Positions 11,982 to 23,457 of a DNA stretch of 64,000 bases are shown here, one piece after another. The translations under genes and the position numbers were made by a program. Under the pieces are notes generated by a model. The model was not told the origin of the DNA, searched no databases, and saw only the letters and a list, made by a program, of their open reading frames with translations. Every line of letters begins with the position of its first letter. The stretch's first letter is position 1. This DNA is from Hofstenia miamia (Eukaryota; Xenacoelomorpha; Acoela): positions 2,226,795 to 2,290,794 of the forward strand of contig SCFE01000012.1 in assembly GCA_004352715.1 (NCBI GenBank), read 5' to 3'.

Positions 11982-13925
11982 TATTACATCCGATTGTGTT
12001 ATTGGATCACTCTTTTCAATATTTTACCATTATCACATTTTTTTCAATTCTTTTTAATTGATGCTGCATCAAGTATAATAAAATTTCAAAATAATTTATT
12101 CATAAATATAATCAATCAGCAACTAAGTCCTGGATGATAAAGCTGTATTTTTAAAGATTATTCTTTCAAAAATTGTTTGTATTTTACAAAATATTTTGAC
12201 TTTCAAATTCGTAAATTACTAGTTTGATGTCAATACATATTTATAGTCATTTAAATCTATAAAAACAATACAGTATTGATTGCGATTTTAATAGAAGGTG
12301 CTTGATTTCTTAAAGTCCTAATAATTTTTTATATCGAAATTCAAATTATTTCATAATCGATGCTGCATCAAATCGTAAGAGAACTCAATTGCTCTCATTA
12401 ATGAATATTTGTGGATTAGGCTATATAGCAAGTGATATTGAATAGAATATCCTGGAGCGAAATGTTATTGCAGAGGTGAAGTTCTTTGATTAATTGATGC
12501 TTTTGAAAACAAATTAGTGATTTTTGTCAGTAAGGCACTGTTATTATAGAACAGAATGAGCACTAACTAAAAAACAACACAAAAATTATGTATGAGATGT
12601 TTTGTCAATTTAGCTAAGATAAAATAAATCTTTTACACTGGCTGCTATTTTTTTAATTTTAAGGAAAGATTTTCATCAAAATATTTCTCATGATTCCATT
12701 CTAAAACCATTATGGAAAATCCGAGGATTTAGTGAGTCTCATATTTAGCACTCTGATTGGATTGAATTGTGTCATTCAAACCCTATTAAATATTAATAAT
12801 GTGGACTTGATTTAACATGAATGTTACAATGATGGGGCAACTTTAGGGTGTCGCACGTTTGCGCAATCTCAGGATATACTAATAAGGGGTCATGTTAGTA
12901 ACTGCGAAATTTTCAAAAATCAAAATGGCATATTGGGGTTTTACCTAATTAGGAAAAATTGTAAAAATTAAGAAGCTTAGACCTATTCTGCACAGAATAA
13001 CTTTAAAGAAAACAGTTTTTCTACAAATTCAAACATTTTCTCCAAACCATTCAACACATACGGAAAATCTAGGATATTCACACATCTTTTGGTTATTGGC
13101 TCATCCAAAGAGTTGGAATTACTAAATGATGTACTTTATCTTTGTATTGCTCCATAGTGTGCTTAATCTAAAACGTAAACATCAATTAAGACAAAATTAA
13201 TTGCAAGACAATTGCTTAAACTGTTATTGGATATAGATGAAAGACAGTGTTAATAAATAACACGTTGGTTTATAAATTTACTGATATGTCAAATAGTCAA
13301 ACAATTTTTTCAGAAATATTAGCAGTTTAAAAACGAAGTTAATATCCTACGAGATTTACTCCTAAACTTCCATTAATCTTAAGATGGTGAACGGTACAAC
13401 AGTTCTTTTAAACTAGCTAAAGCCTGGGTAATTAAAAAATTAAAAACCAACTAGCCGTTGGAAAACCTCAGCATTGTTCTTTTTACCCACAATAGAGAGC
13501 AATCCAAATGAATTCAAAATTCGAATCGATTTTACGCTATCTTAAGGAAACAAACTGCGAATATCAAAATTCTGTGTGAGACCATTTTTGTAAGTTTGTG
13601 CTCGAATCCTGAAATGTAGCAAAGTATTCAAGTAAAACAGATGCTGTGATAACCAAGAAATAACTTGCCATTAAAATCACTTTTTGGAAATATATTGATG
13701 AATTCCTTGAGGCAAGAACAACAGAAGAAATAATTCAGAAGACTATTGAGTATTAACATACCCAAATATTTTATATTTTCTCAGATTTGGACCCCTGGTT
13801 ATTTAGAAATTATTCTAACAAAAAATTTTTATGAACCAATAATCAGATTTTTTGGTACTTTTGTGTTATCTCCCCCTACTCAAGTAATGGCAAAAATATA
13901 CTGAATTATCAACATATAATTATAC
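11982..13925. other. Intergenic, no gene recognised
   Basis: This is plain AT-rich sequence. No coding sequence, structured RNA or clear repeat was recognised. Confidence 0.55.
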
Positions 13926-14465
13926 CTTACATCAAACCTAATCCAAGCCATGTCCCAAATCATAACTCTAAACATATCCCTAGCCCTAACCTTAGCTCAA
14001 ACTCAACCCAAGGCATAACCCTAAGCCTAAGCTAAGCTTTACTTTAACGCTATTCTTAGCCTAAGCCATAAACCTAACATTATGCTATATTCTTCATTAT
14101 GTCATATCAACTCAATGAAAATAAATTCATATTGAATTATGTCAATCAAATAATTATGTGAAAAGACCTGAGGGAAAAGGACCAGTGTAAATTGAATAAA
14201 CATTTGCTAAATCTTTTAATTGTTTTGCAAACAAACAAAACCCCGTAGTTGAACCACTAATCACCACGTTAATACTAACATAATATAATTCTTTTATAAT
14301 TCATATTGAGAATCCTGGTATTAATTAATAAATTTGCATATTCCTACTAGCATAACTTTTGGGTTATGGTTTGCGTTAGAGCTAAGGTGAATGTTAGGTT
14401 AGGATAGTTTTAGCGTTAGCGTTCGGGTTTGTGGTACTACTAGGGTTAGGGTTAGGGTTGGGAGC
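13926..14465. repeat. Foldback pair of degenerate telomere-like arrays
   Basis: From about 13930 to 14095 the sequence is built of degenerate CCTAA/CCCTAA-like words (for example CCCTAGCCCTAACC, CATAACCCTAAGCC). From about 14350 to 14463 the complementary TTAGG/GCGTTAGC words follow, ending in three tandem TAGGGT copies (14441-14460). The two arms are in inverted orientation around roughly 250 bp of AT-rich DNA. This fits either a foldback transposable element or inverted interstitial telomeric repeats. A G-run follows at about 14492-14508. Confidence 0.65.
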
Positions 14466-15040
14466 TATCATTATTAAATTGATAAACTAGGTTTGGGGGG
14501 GGCAAGGGGGATGGGAAGAGATAACGCAAAACTACCGAATTCTTTTTTACATTGTATCAAAATATTGAGACTTACTTTCTGCTGTGTCTTTTCTATTAGC
14601 AAGAATGTTCTGAATAACAGGCTCATGCTTAGGTATTTTAAGAAAAGTGCAGTGTTTAATTCCTAATCCAAAAATGTCGATGTGAACTGGTTTCGCATAA
14701 CATGAACTACGTTTTACAATTGGATCAGAATATTGTAGTGTTATTTACAAAAACATTCATTTTTGTTTCCTAAACAATAACTGTTTTCAGAACTATTTGA
14801 GATTCACGTATAATTGAGATTTGTAGGCAATGAAAATACAAAGTTTGTTGTGATACTATGGCAAATATATTTTGTTTAAAAGAAGAAGGCCCCTCGTTAT
14901 TTTAGGCACATTTTATCAACGCTTGTTAAATGAATTTGAACTTATTAGCAGACTATATTTTAGTGAAGACTTAAGGATCAAGGGTGTCTTAATCCCTCTA
15001 ATTGAATCAACTTATGCAAAATAATTATAATTGGGACCAT
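14466..15040. other. Intergenic upstream of FoxL2, no gene recognised
   Basis: It begins with a G-rich run (about 14492-14508) and is otherwise AT-rich. It may contain distal regulatory DNA for the downstream forkhead gene, but no motif is decisive. Confidence 0.4.
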
Positions 15041-15047
15041 GGAATAT

Positions 15048-15080
15048 GTATTTGTTTATAAGCTTATATATTTGTTTATA
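15048..15080 (+). promoter_or_regulatory. Paired forkhead-type sites 20 bp apart upstream of FoxL2
   Basis: TTTGTTTATA occurs at 15051-15060 and again at 15071-15080. The reverse strand reads TATAAACAAA, which fits the forkhead consensus RYMAAYA. The 20-bp spacing is about two helical turns and the pair lies about 230-255 bp before the FoxL2 start codon. Autoregulation is an inference; in such AT-rich DNA chance matches are common, but the exact duplicate is less so. Confidence 0.45.
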
Positions 15081-15203
15081 TTCGCAGGATATCGCAATAA
15101 CAACAGCTTGTCTAATTAATAGGGAAGGTATAGTATATCTATGATAAGATTAAAGAATTCCCATCGCCATGTGAGTTGCCGTGATAAAGCGCGCAAGCCT
15201 TCC

Positions 15204-15237
15204 GTCCAATCGCATTCGCGTTTGAGTTGGATTGGAC
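15204..15237. promoter_or_regulatory. Inverted pair of CCAAT boxes in the FoxL2 proximal promoter
   Basis: GTCCAATC (15204-15211) and its exact reverse complement GATTGGAC (15230-15237) form an 8-bp inverted repeat around 18 bases, about 75-105 bp before the FoxL2 ATG. The surrounding segment (15176-15255) is clearly richer in CpG than the neighbourhood. Each arm contains a CCAAT core, the site bound by NF-Y; function is inferred. Confidence 0.5.
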
Positions 15238-15307
15238 AACCGCTACCAGCTCATGATTCTACACCATTAATAGATAGTTTATTTAGAGTTAGGTAGTTTA
15301 TACAAAC

Positions 15308-16854
15308 ATGCCCGAAATTAACGAGGAAACAAAACCAAGCATGGAAGGTGAAGACAAAACAAGGTGCTTTGTTCCGAACGACCATGTTAACAAAACAACT
15401 CAAGGAGGGCGAAACGAAGGTATCAACACAGCTGTTTCACCACTTGAAGAAGACGTTTTGATAAAAGAAGAGTGGGAAAGCGATCCTCATGTTAAGCCTC
15501 CTTTCAGCTATGTGGCCCTCATTGCCATGGCGATCAATGAAAGTGCGGAAAAAAGACTTACTTTGAGCGGCATCTACGAATACATTGTTAATGTAATACC
15601 ACTTGCAATTTTTAGATATATTTACTGTTTTTTTTAGAAATTTCCTTATTACAGCAGCAATAAAAAAGGTTGGCAGAATAGCATTCGTCACAATTTGAGT
15701 CTCAATGAATGTTTTGTCAAAATTCCAAGAGAAGGTGGCGGAGAGAAGAAAGGAAACTTTTGGGCCTTGGACCCTGCTTATGAAAATATGTTTGAAGTAT
15801 GTTTTCCTAAATTGTCTTTGATATATATAAATATTTTGATATCTATAGAAGAGATATAGGTTAATGTATTTATTTTCAGACATTAAGTTAACTATCGATT
15901 TCTCACAACTTTTTTTACTTTTAAAATTTAGTTGTTCAACAGGATTTTGAAGAAATACATGTCTTTTAATTCCCATTTATCTTTTTAACATTCGGTTAGT
16001 AGAAGTTTAGGGAAAGTTGTCTTGTACAGAAATGTCTTCCAAATTTAATTACGTCATGTTACTGAAAATGTTTGAATTGCACGCAGATTTGATTTTGAAA
16101 AACGCTATTTGTAAACAATATTTCATTTTTCTGTAATTAATTCGAAAATAATTGTGCAGTGCAAACAAGTAAGAGCTTTAGGTGCTTTGATGTCATTTAG
16201 TTTTCAATAACAACATTCCAGCATTCAGGAACAACTGCTTGCAAATTTAATTTTAAACTTTGTTTCCTAGTAACTGAAGGTATTAAGATCTTTCAAAAGA
16301 CATTATCTATGGTTTCATGAATCGTAGTTCAATAAATAGCAATTCAATTGAAATCTGTAATATTCATATTTGGTGCAAAGATGAATTGTCGTATTTGAGT
16401 GCCTTATTGTGATTTTTTTCGATATTTACTTAAGACAACAAAGTCTTCTTACTCTCTGTTTTCAAGTAGTTTTTTAATTTTACATTGCCAAGTATCAAAT
16501 CTGAGCAAATAGATAATAAAAAACTTTCTTTGCAAGAAATAAGTTATATTTCAGGTATTTCTACTCATATATATAGAAATCAATTTTAAACAATTCTTTC
16601 TATTAAAAGATAAAGTAGAGCTATTGAATGACATATCTATAGTATATATATATATATATATATATATTAGTGTTGTGCGTCCCAATATAGATTTAAAAGC
16701 ATTAACTGGACGGGATTTCTTCTTAACTTAAACTCATTTTAACCGGATTTAAACGGATCATTAAAAATTTGCATCATATTCAAGTTAAAAGAAAAATATA
16801 TTCTATTTTTATCTTTCAAAATTAAATTGGTTTATTCCTATGTGCTAAAATAAA

Positions 16855-16891
<37 letters not shown>

Positions 16892-19800
16892 AGTTTGTTA
16901 GATAGCTTCGTTCATGACGATATTTTTTTTGTCGAAAATATATTTTTTGTTATTATATTTTAAAGTATTGAACATTTGGGTAGTATTAGTACCCCAGAGC
17001 TATTAATTTTGATAAATAGGTTTTAAAAATACATTTTATGCTTACAAGTTTCAACAAATTGTTTGTATTACAACCTGATACATTGATGTATTTGTATGCA
17101 CACCTTTTGATTAAACTTGCATATGCCTTAAATTCTAAAATTATTGGTAAGATTCCATAAAAGATTTGGGATACAAAATTATCCTAAGCTGTGTTTTTGT
17201 GATGAAAGTTAAAACCGCTTTAACTTAGGTTCTATAGAATACAATGTACATTTCTACTTGCTTAAACTTTAATAATACATGTGTGCAGTCTAGAAAAAAC
17301 TATACATTTTTCAATGAGGAACTTGCTTTATTTTCTAATTTTACAATTAACTTTGAAATCTTATTTAAAGTATATACTGATTTTAACATAGTGCATTTAA
17401 TTTATAAATAGGTTTGCTTAACTTCAGTTTTGGAATTGTATTTAAATTTACTCGGTTAAGATTTATGCAAGTATGTGTAGTTTTTTACAATTTCTAATGC
17501 TTTTCTGCTGTTTATTGAAGACTAGAACCAAAAACTAATCATATCTGATGTGAAAACTTGAGTATTCTGTTTCAAATCACAAAAATTTCATGGGTATTTT
17601 CGCTTATGTTATAAATCTATATAAATTTAGTTTTTTAGCAGGTTTTAATTTTTGGATGAAGTTATCTTTGCAACCTATTTTATGTTTTATAAAGTGAGCA
17701 AATTCATATCACTTATTTTGCTGGAAGAAATACTTTTAAATATCTTATGTAAAGTAAAAATTTTTTTTGAAATTTCGCTGAGGCAAAATAGAATTATATA
17801 TAGAATATCCATAAAACTAATAGATTGATTGTAATTAAACTTTTAAAGTTTTGCAGTGAAGATATTGGAAGAATATCCTTTAATAAAATTTCAGATTTTA
17901 TTAATAGCTCCAAATGATATATATATATATATATATATATCCAATTTATACAATTTTCGTGAGATAATTGCAAAATTTAAAAAAACGTTTGTTGATACAA
18001 ATTTAAATATTTTTTCCCTGTTGTGAAACTGAAATCATACTTCACCACACTCTCAAATTTTTAAAAAATATTCGTTGTAATATCTAGAGTAAATGTACAT
18101 TAGGTAATCTTGTTGCATCCATTGATTTCTACATGTAAATATTAACATGTCTATGCATGTTGGCAAATANTATATATATATATATATATATATAAAATGC
18201 TTCTAAATAACTCTATTTCTTTTAAACCTACAATTAATATAAAAGTAAAAATCCTGTTTACATAAAATTGTTCAAATCGTTTTAGAAGATGTCTTTGAAT
18301 CTAAAAACCTTCATTATGCCATTTAAATCAGAAACCCATTAACCCTAAAATTGTTTATTACTATTACAATAACATTTCAAAATTTCATTCGAAAATTATC
18401 CCAATTTGTAGCTGGGGTTTATTCCAATAATAAGGATTATTGAGTATTTTTTGTACAACGCCACTGTGTTGTTTTCATCTGGTCAGTTTCATTATTTAGC
18501 AGTAATACCATGGTTTTTGAATTTTTAAATTTTCACACTTCTATATAAATAGTCAGTTTAGAAAAAGATTTTCATGTATATTTTTCAGACATTAATGTGA
18601 AAACTCACAATGTCATTTCATCACAATTCTTCTGAATTATATAATTATTAGTGTAATTGTATTTTGTACTGGCTTTATGCACGAATAAATATTTTCTTTC
18701 TCTCTGAACTACAAAAATTTGTAGCAAAACGTTTTTAGTTTGGTTTCAAAAACTTTTCTACTCCAGAATCCTTCAAAATCGATTTTTTAATTACTGCTTT
18801 AACTACAGATCTACAATTTGTACTAAGATGGTTAATGTTAATTTTGATATAAGCCTATGTATGTTACAAGAAAAGCTTTTAATTTAACTTTGAATTTAAT
18901 CCTGGTTTTTTGGGAATTCCAATAAATGATTGCAGAGGATTTTTGTTCATGTTAATTGAGTTATATATTTTTGGTTCATTAATGCTTACTTCAAAATAAA
19001 TTCTGTCCTTACACTTTTATCAAAAATTGAAAAATTGATTTGTACTTAAATTTTTATTACCAAAATTTTCTAATACAATTTCCTTTTATATAAACAGTAG
19101 CGAATACAAATTAGGGGCGCTTCCTTTAAAATCTAAAAAAGCATTAAAATGGTGCAATAAAAAATTATGCAGTTAGCATTTTATTTTACATTGAGGTTCC
19201 TCAGAGAGAATGTCTTAATTCGCTCCTGTATACATTCGAAGATATTCCTTTCTTAAATCAAATTACGTCTGTTGGGTTCACCTTTACTAATGATAAGAAA
19301 ATTTGAGGTTTGCAGAATTACTTGGGTTATATTTTACACATTTACATTATTGTGTATTTTTTTGTTTTCATCTGTCAAGTCTTTTAATTTAACAATAACA
19401 ATTTTCCTTCCGGATATTTCAAATTTTGAAAATTTGGTTTTTAATCTTGATTTTAGACAAAACACATTTTCTCTATGAATTACCGAATAATGCTTTTGGT
19501 ATTGCTTTAAAAATTACCCAATCCAAAATTGTTCAAAAAATTTTAAATTTTCTGTGTGTATGACAAATTGTACTAAAAATTCACCTGAATATAATTAAGA
19601 TTAAATCACAGATTTGTGCTTACATTTTTATTTCCAAAACCTGGTACAATACAGCTCTTTAGTATGAAAGAATGTCTATTAAGCCTACCTTCAATTATGA
19701 TAACAAAAAATTTTAAGCTTGCAGAAAAATATTTTGTCAAGACATCAGGTGTAAAAAATATAGGCTATTGTTTAATTGCTTAACTTCTAAGATAATTGCC

Positions 19801-20978
19801 AAAAGCTTCTAGAGAAGGTATCTGCCGTCCTGCTGTTTCAGGGTAGTTCCCGTTAGAAAATATTACCGCTCTGTTTACAAAATTTGTAAATATTTACACT
19901 ATCATATTTTCTATAACAATGTTGTTTAAATATATACCTTGTCGTTTACATAAATTGTTTCCTAACACAATAAATTTGATTAGGTGTCGTTTTTAAATGT
20001 AAAAGGTGTCGTTCGAGATAGCGACCAATCTATTAAACACCCACTAATTGATGTTAATAAAACAAGCCTTCTAATTTCTGTTAATCCCTTTTATCGAGAA
20101 TTGATATAATCTTGTAGGTGAAAATGTTCCAACTCGTTTATAAACGATTTCCCTTGTGTTTCTCTAAATTAGAATTGACTCTGTAAAACTTTGAGTGATC
20201 TCCCAAAGTCTTACATTGAGTGATTCCTGAAAGAACATTCCTTGTTAAGTTTGTATTTAAAGTCAATGTTTTATTTCTTTATAATATTATGTGTTAAAAA
20301 AGTATAACCTTTGCTACAACACTACACAATTGTAAATCAAATTGCTATAATTTAATTTTTCATTATTTGGTGTTTTTGTTTATATGATATTCTTTAGAAT
20401 CGAAATATAATGTTTTAATGTTATATTGATATGATATAATTTACACATACTTTTAACTTGCGGTTATGCCTTGTTTGGTATGTATTTGAAATATTTTTAT
20501 TTAGGGTGGTAATTACAGGCGCAGAAGACGAATGAAAAGACCATTTCGGTCTATGCAGGGCTTAGCACGAACTGCTCAAGGCTATCTTCAGCATCCAATG
20601 GCTGCAGACACCTTTACGTGCCCTCCATCTTCTTCAGGGTATCCTCAAAGATCGACCTCATATAATAATTCATCTTTTGCTCTTCCAGCTTTTTCACAAT
20701 TCTCATATGCAGCGCCTCCTACTCCAGTGCGAACCCCAGTATATCCCTCAAATTACCCGAACTCGTATCATTCTCACTTCAATCAACCCCACCAAACATC
20801 AAGACCAATGTACAATCACACATTCTATCAAGCGCCTTCCCCCAAATCTCAGTACCTAGAAGACACAAATAGCCACTATCACGGACATTTTTACCAACCC
20901 TGGCAGGCATTTGCACCGCCTACTCTTCTGAAAACCCAGCAGCAGTCCACAACGCAGCAGCACCCTATTGTGACTTGA
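15308..20978 (+). CDS. foxl2: FoxL2-type forkhead transcription factor
   Basis: Spliced CDS: 15308-15592, 15638-15796 and 20505-20978, both introns phase 0 with GT-AG ends, giving 305 residues. The forkhead domain starts at K63 ([20 protein letters not shown]). It continues with [20 protein letters not shown] and [15 protein letters not shown] and closes with [14 protein letters not shown] across the second splice. [29 protein letters not shown] and [12 protein letters not shown] are characteristic of FOXL2. The N-terminus is acidic, with an IKEE motif (K53) that could be a SUMO site like the VKEP site of vertebrate FOXL2. The C-terminus (about residues 160-305) is low-complexity and rich in Ser, Tyr, Pro, His and Gln, as in activation domains. 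It should be a nuclear DNA-binding regulator; FoxL2 acts in gonad differentiation in many animals, so that role is inferred. Intron 1 is only 45 bp, while intron 2 is 4.7 kb. Vertebrate FOXL2 is intronless, so the two introns inside the domain are notable. Confidence 0.93.
16643..16668. repeat. TA microsatellite
   Basis: An uninterrupted TA array of 13 units lies inside FoxL2 intron 2. Confidence 0.95.
16859..16886. repeat. TA microsatellite
   Basis: An uninterrupted TA array of 14 units lies inside FoxL2 intron 2, about 190 bp from the previous one. Confidence 0.95.
17917..17940. repeat. TA microsatellite
   Basis: A TA array of 12 units lies inside FoxL2 intron 2. Confidence 0.95.
18170..18194. 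repeat. TA microsatellite at an assembly gap
   Basis: An N at 18170 is followed by 12 TA units. The gap probably reflects a collapse of a longer array. Confidence 0.9.
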
Positions 20979-21758
20979 AATCCCTTGCTTCATGTGGTTT
21001 GCCAGTGGTTTGGTAACGCATATTCCCTCATTATCAGGCAATTAAGAACATTTGTTAATCCCTGATGTTTGCAATTCGAGATAACAGACGTTGTTAGACT
21101 AGAAATATATGTGCTAGAAACGTGTTTGTAATTTGCTTTGCCAATTGCCGTCGCTAATTAGTGTGAACAATGAGTAACGCGGCATGTAGGATATATGGTG
21201 TGCAATCAGATATGTAATTGATTGGGGAAAATTCTGGACTGTACTGGCGGTATTACCACCTGCCACACCGACTGCATTTGCAGACCAGAGCTTTTGATTT
21301 CATCTAATTTGGCGCCTACATGTAGTGCTAATAATATCACATTAATTTTTAGTGTCCCGTTTTGAATCATTGTTAAGAGCTATCATTAGAAAAGTGAAAA
21401 GATGATATCAATTGCACAGTTGACTGTTGTTTTATAAATAGCAGGTGTGATTAGAACATGATACAATTGTTATCTCATGCAATTTACAAAATATTTCAAA
21501 TTCAACTTAAATGCTAATACTTTATTCATGCAACAACCTATTAATGACTTTTCTATCCCCAGATCAGCAAATGGTTGAATCAGTTATAGATGTATACCAA
21601 ATTTTTTACATAACATTTCTGTAAATTCTTTAATATAATTTATTTTTTAAAATATAAAATACTAGATTTATAAATAGTAGCTCACAATGTAGACTCATAC
21701 ATTTCATTAAGAATTCCTATTGTGTTGAACTTTTGTCAAAAAATATTCATTTTTAAAT
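20979..21758. other. FoxL2 3' flank, probable 3' UTR then intergenic
   Basis: The sequence after the FoxL2 stop is moderately GC-richer to about 21330, which would suit a 3' UTR. No canonical AATAAA signal was found close by, so the transcript end is not set. Confidence 0.4.
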
Positions 21759-21786
21759 GTATATATATATATATATATATATATAT
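21759..21786. repeat. TA microsatellite
   Basis: A TA array of 14 units borders, on its right, a segment beginning TCCCGCT. That segment ends AGCGGGA at about 22040, beside a second TA array, so the pair may bound a small element. Confidence 0.9.
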
Positions 21787-21822
21787 TTCCCGCTTTTTGC
21801 TATGGAAAATGCAAAAACCTTA

Positions 21823-22037
21823 CATTTGGCGGGAAATGGTCCGAAATTTCTAAGGCATTTAACGGGAATCGCACTTTTTCCCCAACAACCTATTTTTGGC
21901 CATTGCTCTTGCACTATTAACTAGAGCTTAAATATATTTTCTATGGGTAGGTAAATTAATGAGACACTACCCTGAAAATTTCAAAGATTTATGTTTGGAA
22001 GCGTGGTCATAATGAGGTTTTAAAAAATATTTAGCGG

Positions 22038-22072
<35 letters not shown>

Positions 22073-22639
22073 GCAGTCACCGTTGCATGTTAAGAATATA
22101 TGCAGAGTGTATAGCTCAACGACTTAAAATCGTCAGATTTATGTATTTTTCGACAATGATTTTCGCAAAATGTAGAATGGACTGTCGATTTTTTTAAGAA
22201 ATTAACTTTGGTTACAAATTATTTTGATATAATTAGACTGGGTAGGCATTCTGTTTTTAGTAAAAAAACTGATAGTAGCAAAAATATTAGGGTTTCAGAA
22301 AACATGTTTATACATACAAAATATGGGAAAATTTAAATTAATAAGAATGAGAAATGCAATTTTATTGGCTATCTGTAATATATTAAACCTAAATAAATTT
22401 CTATTAAATTTAGGAGCTATAATATTAAATAGCTTTTTGTACAAAGTGTAGAGAAGTCCAATAAACTCCTATTTGTATTTGGAATTCAAAATAAAAGAAT
22501 TCACAAATGGTCTTTTTTATGTAAAATAGAAAATTGATTATAACAAATCTTAATAAGCTCTATCAATTAAACAATCGGAACAAAGAATCTGCATGCTACT
22601 ATAATAACGAACTTCAAATGAGATAAACAAAGTGTATTA
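21823..22639. repeat. 817-bp duplicate, copy 1 (probable unmerged contig overlap)
   Basis: This segment is repeated without visible difference at 22641-23457, separated by a single N at 22640. It includes a TA array (22041-22069). Identical length, including the microsatellite, argues for an assembly artefact rather than a real tandem duplication. No gene is present. Confidence 0.9.
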
Positions 22640-22640
22640 N

Positions 22641-22855
22641 CATTTGGCGGGAAATGGTCCGAAATTTCTAAGGCATTTAACGGGAATCGCACTTTTTCCC
22701 CAACAACCTATTTTTGGCCATTGCTCTTGCACTATTAACTAGAGCTTAAATATATTTTCTATGGGTAGGTAAATTAATGAGACACTACCCTGAAAATTTC
22801 AAAGATTTATGTTTGGAAGCGTGGTCATAATGAGGTTTTAAAAAATATTTAGCGG

Positions 22856-22890
<35 letters not shown>

Positions 22891-23457
22891 GCAGTCACCG
22901 TTGCATGTTAAGAATATATGCAGAGTGTATAGCTCAACGACTTAAAATCGTCAGATTTATGTATTTTTCGACAATGATTTTCGCAAAATGTAGAATGGAC
23001 TGTCGATTTTTTTAAGAAATTAACTTTGGTTACAAATTATTTTGATATAATTAGACTGGGTAGGCATTCTGTTTTTAGTAAAAAAACTGATAGTAGCAAA
23101 AATATTAGGGTTTCAGAAAACATGTTTATACATACAAAATATGGGAAAATTTAAATTAATAAGAATGAGAAATGCAATTTTATTGGCTATCTGTAATATA
23201 TTAAACCTAAATAAATTTCTATTAAATTTAGGAGCTATAATATTAAATAGCTTTTTGTACAAAGTGTAGAGAAGTCCAATAAACTCCTATTTGTATTTGG
23301 AATTCAAAATAAAAGAATTCACAAATGGTCTTTTTTATGTAAAATAGAAAATTGATTATAACAAATCTTAATAAGCTCTATCAATTAAACAATCGGAACA
23401 AAGAATCTGCATGCTACTATAATAACGAACTTCAAATGAGATAAACAAAGTGTATTA
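22641..23457. repeat. 817-bp duplicate, copy 2
   Basis: This is the second copy of 21823-22639, beginning directly after the N at 22640 and running on into unique sequence. It contains the matching TA array at 22859-22887. Confidence 0.9.

Larger units (their letters stand above)
15797..20504 (+). other. FoxL2 intron 2 (4.7 kb)
   Basis: The intron runs from GTATGT at 15797 to TTTAG at 20504. It holds several TA dinucleotide arrays (16643-16668, 16859-16886, 17917-17940, 18171-18194) and one N at 18170. No coding sequence is recognised. The frame at 19272-19478 is hydrophobic chance sequence. Confidence 0.8.

Noticed and set aside
15437-15976. 179-codon frame on the - strand across FoxL2 exons 1-2
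   Set aside because: It is the antisense shadow of the forkhead coding sequence and includes intron sequence; no family resemblance.
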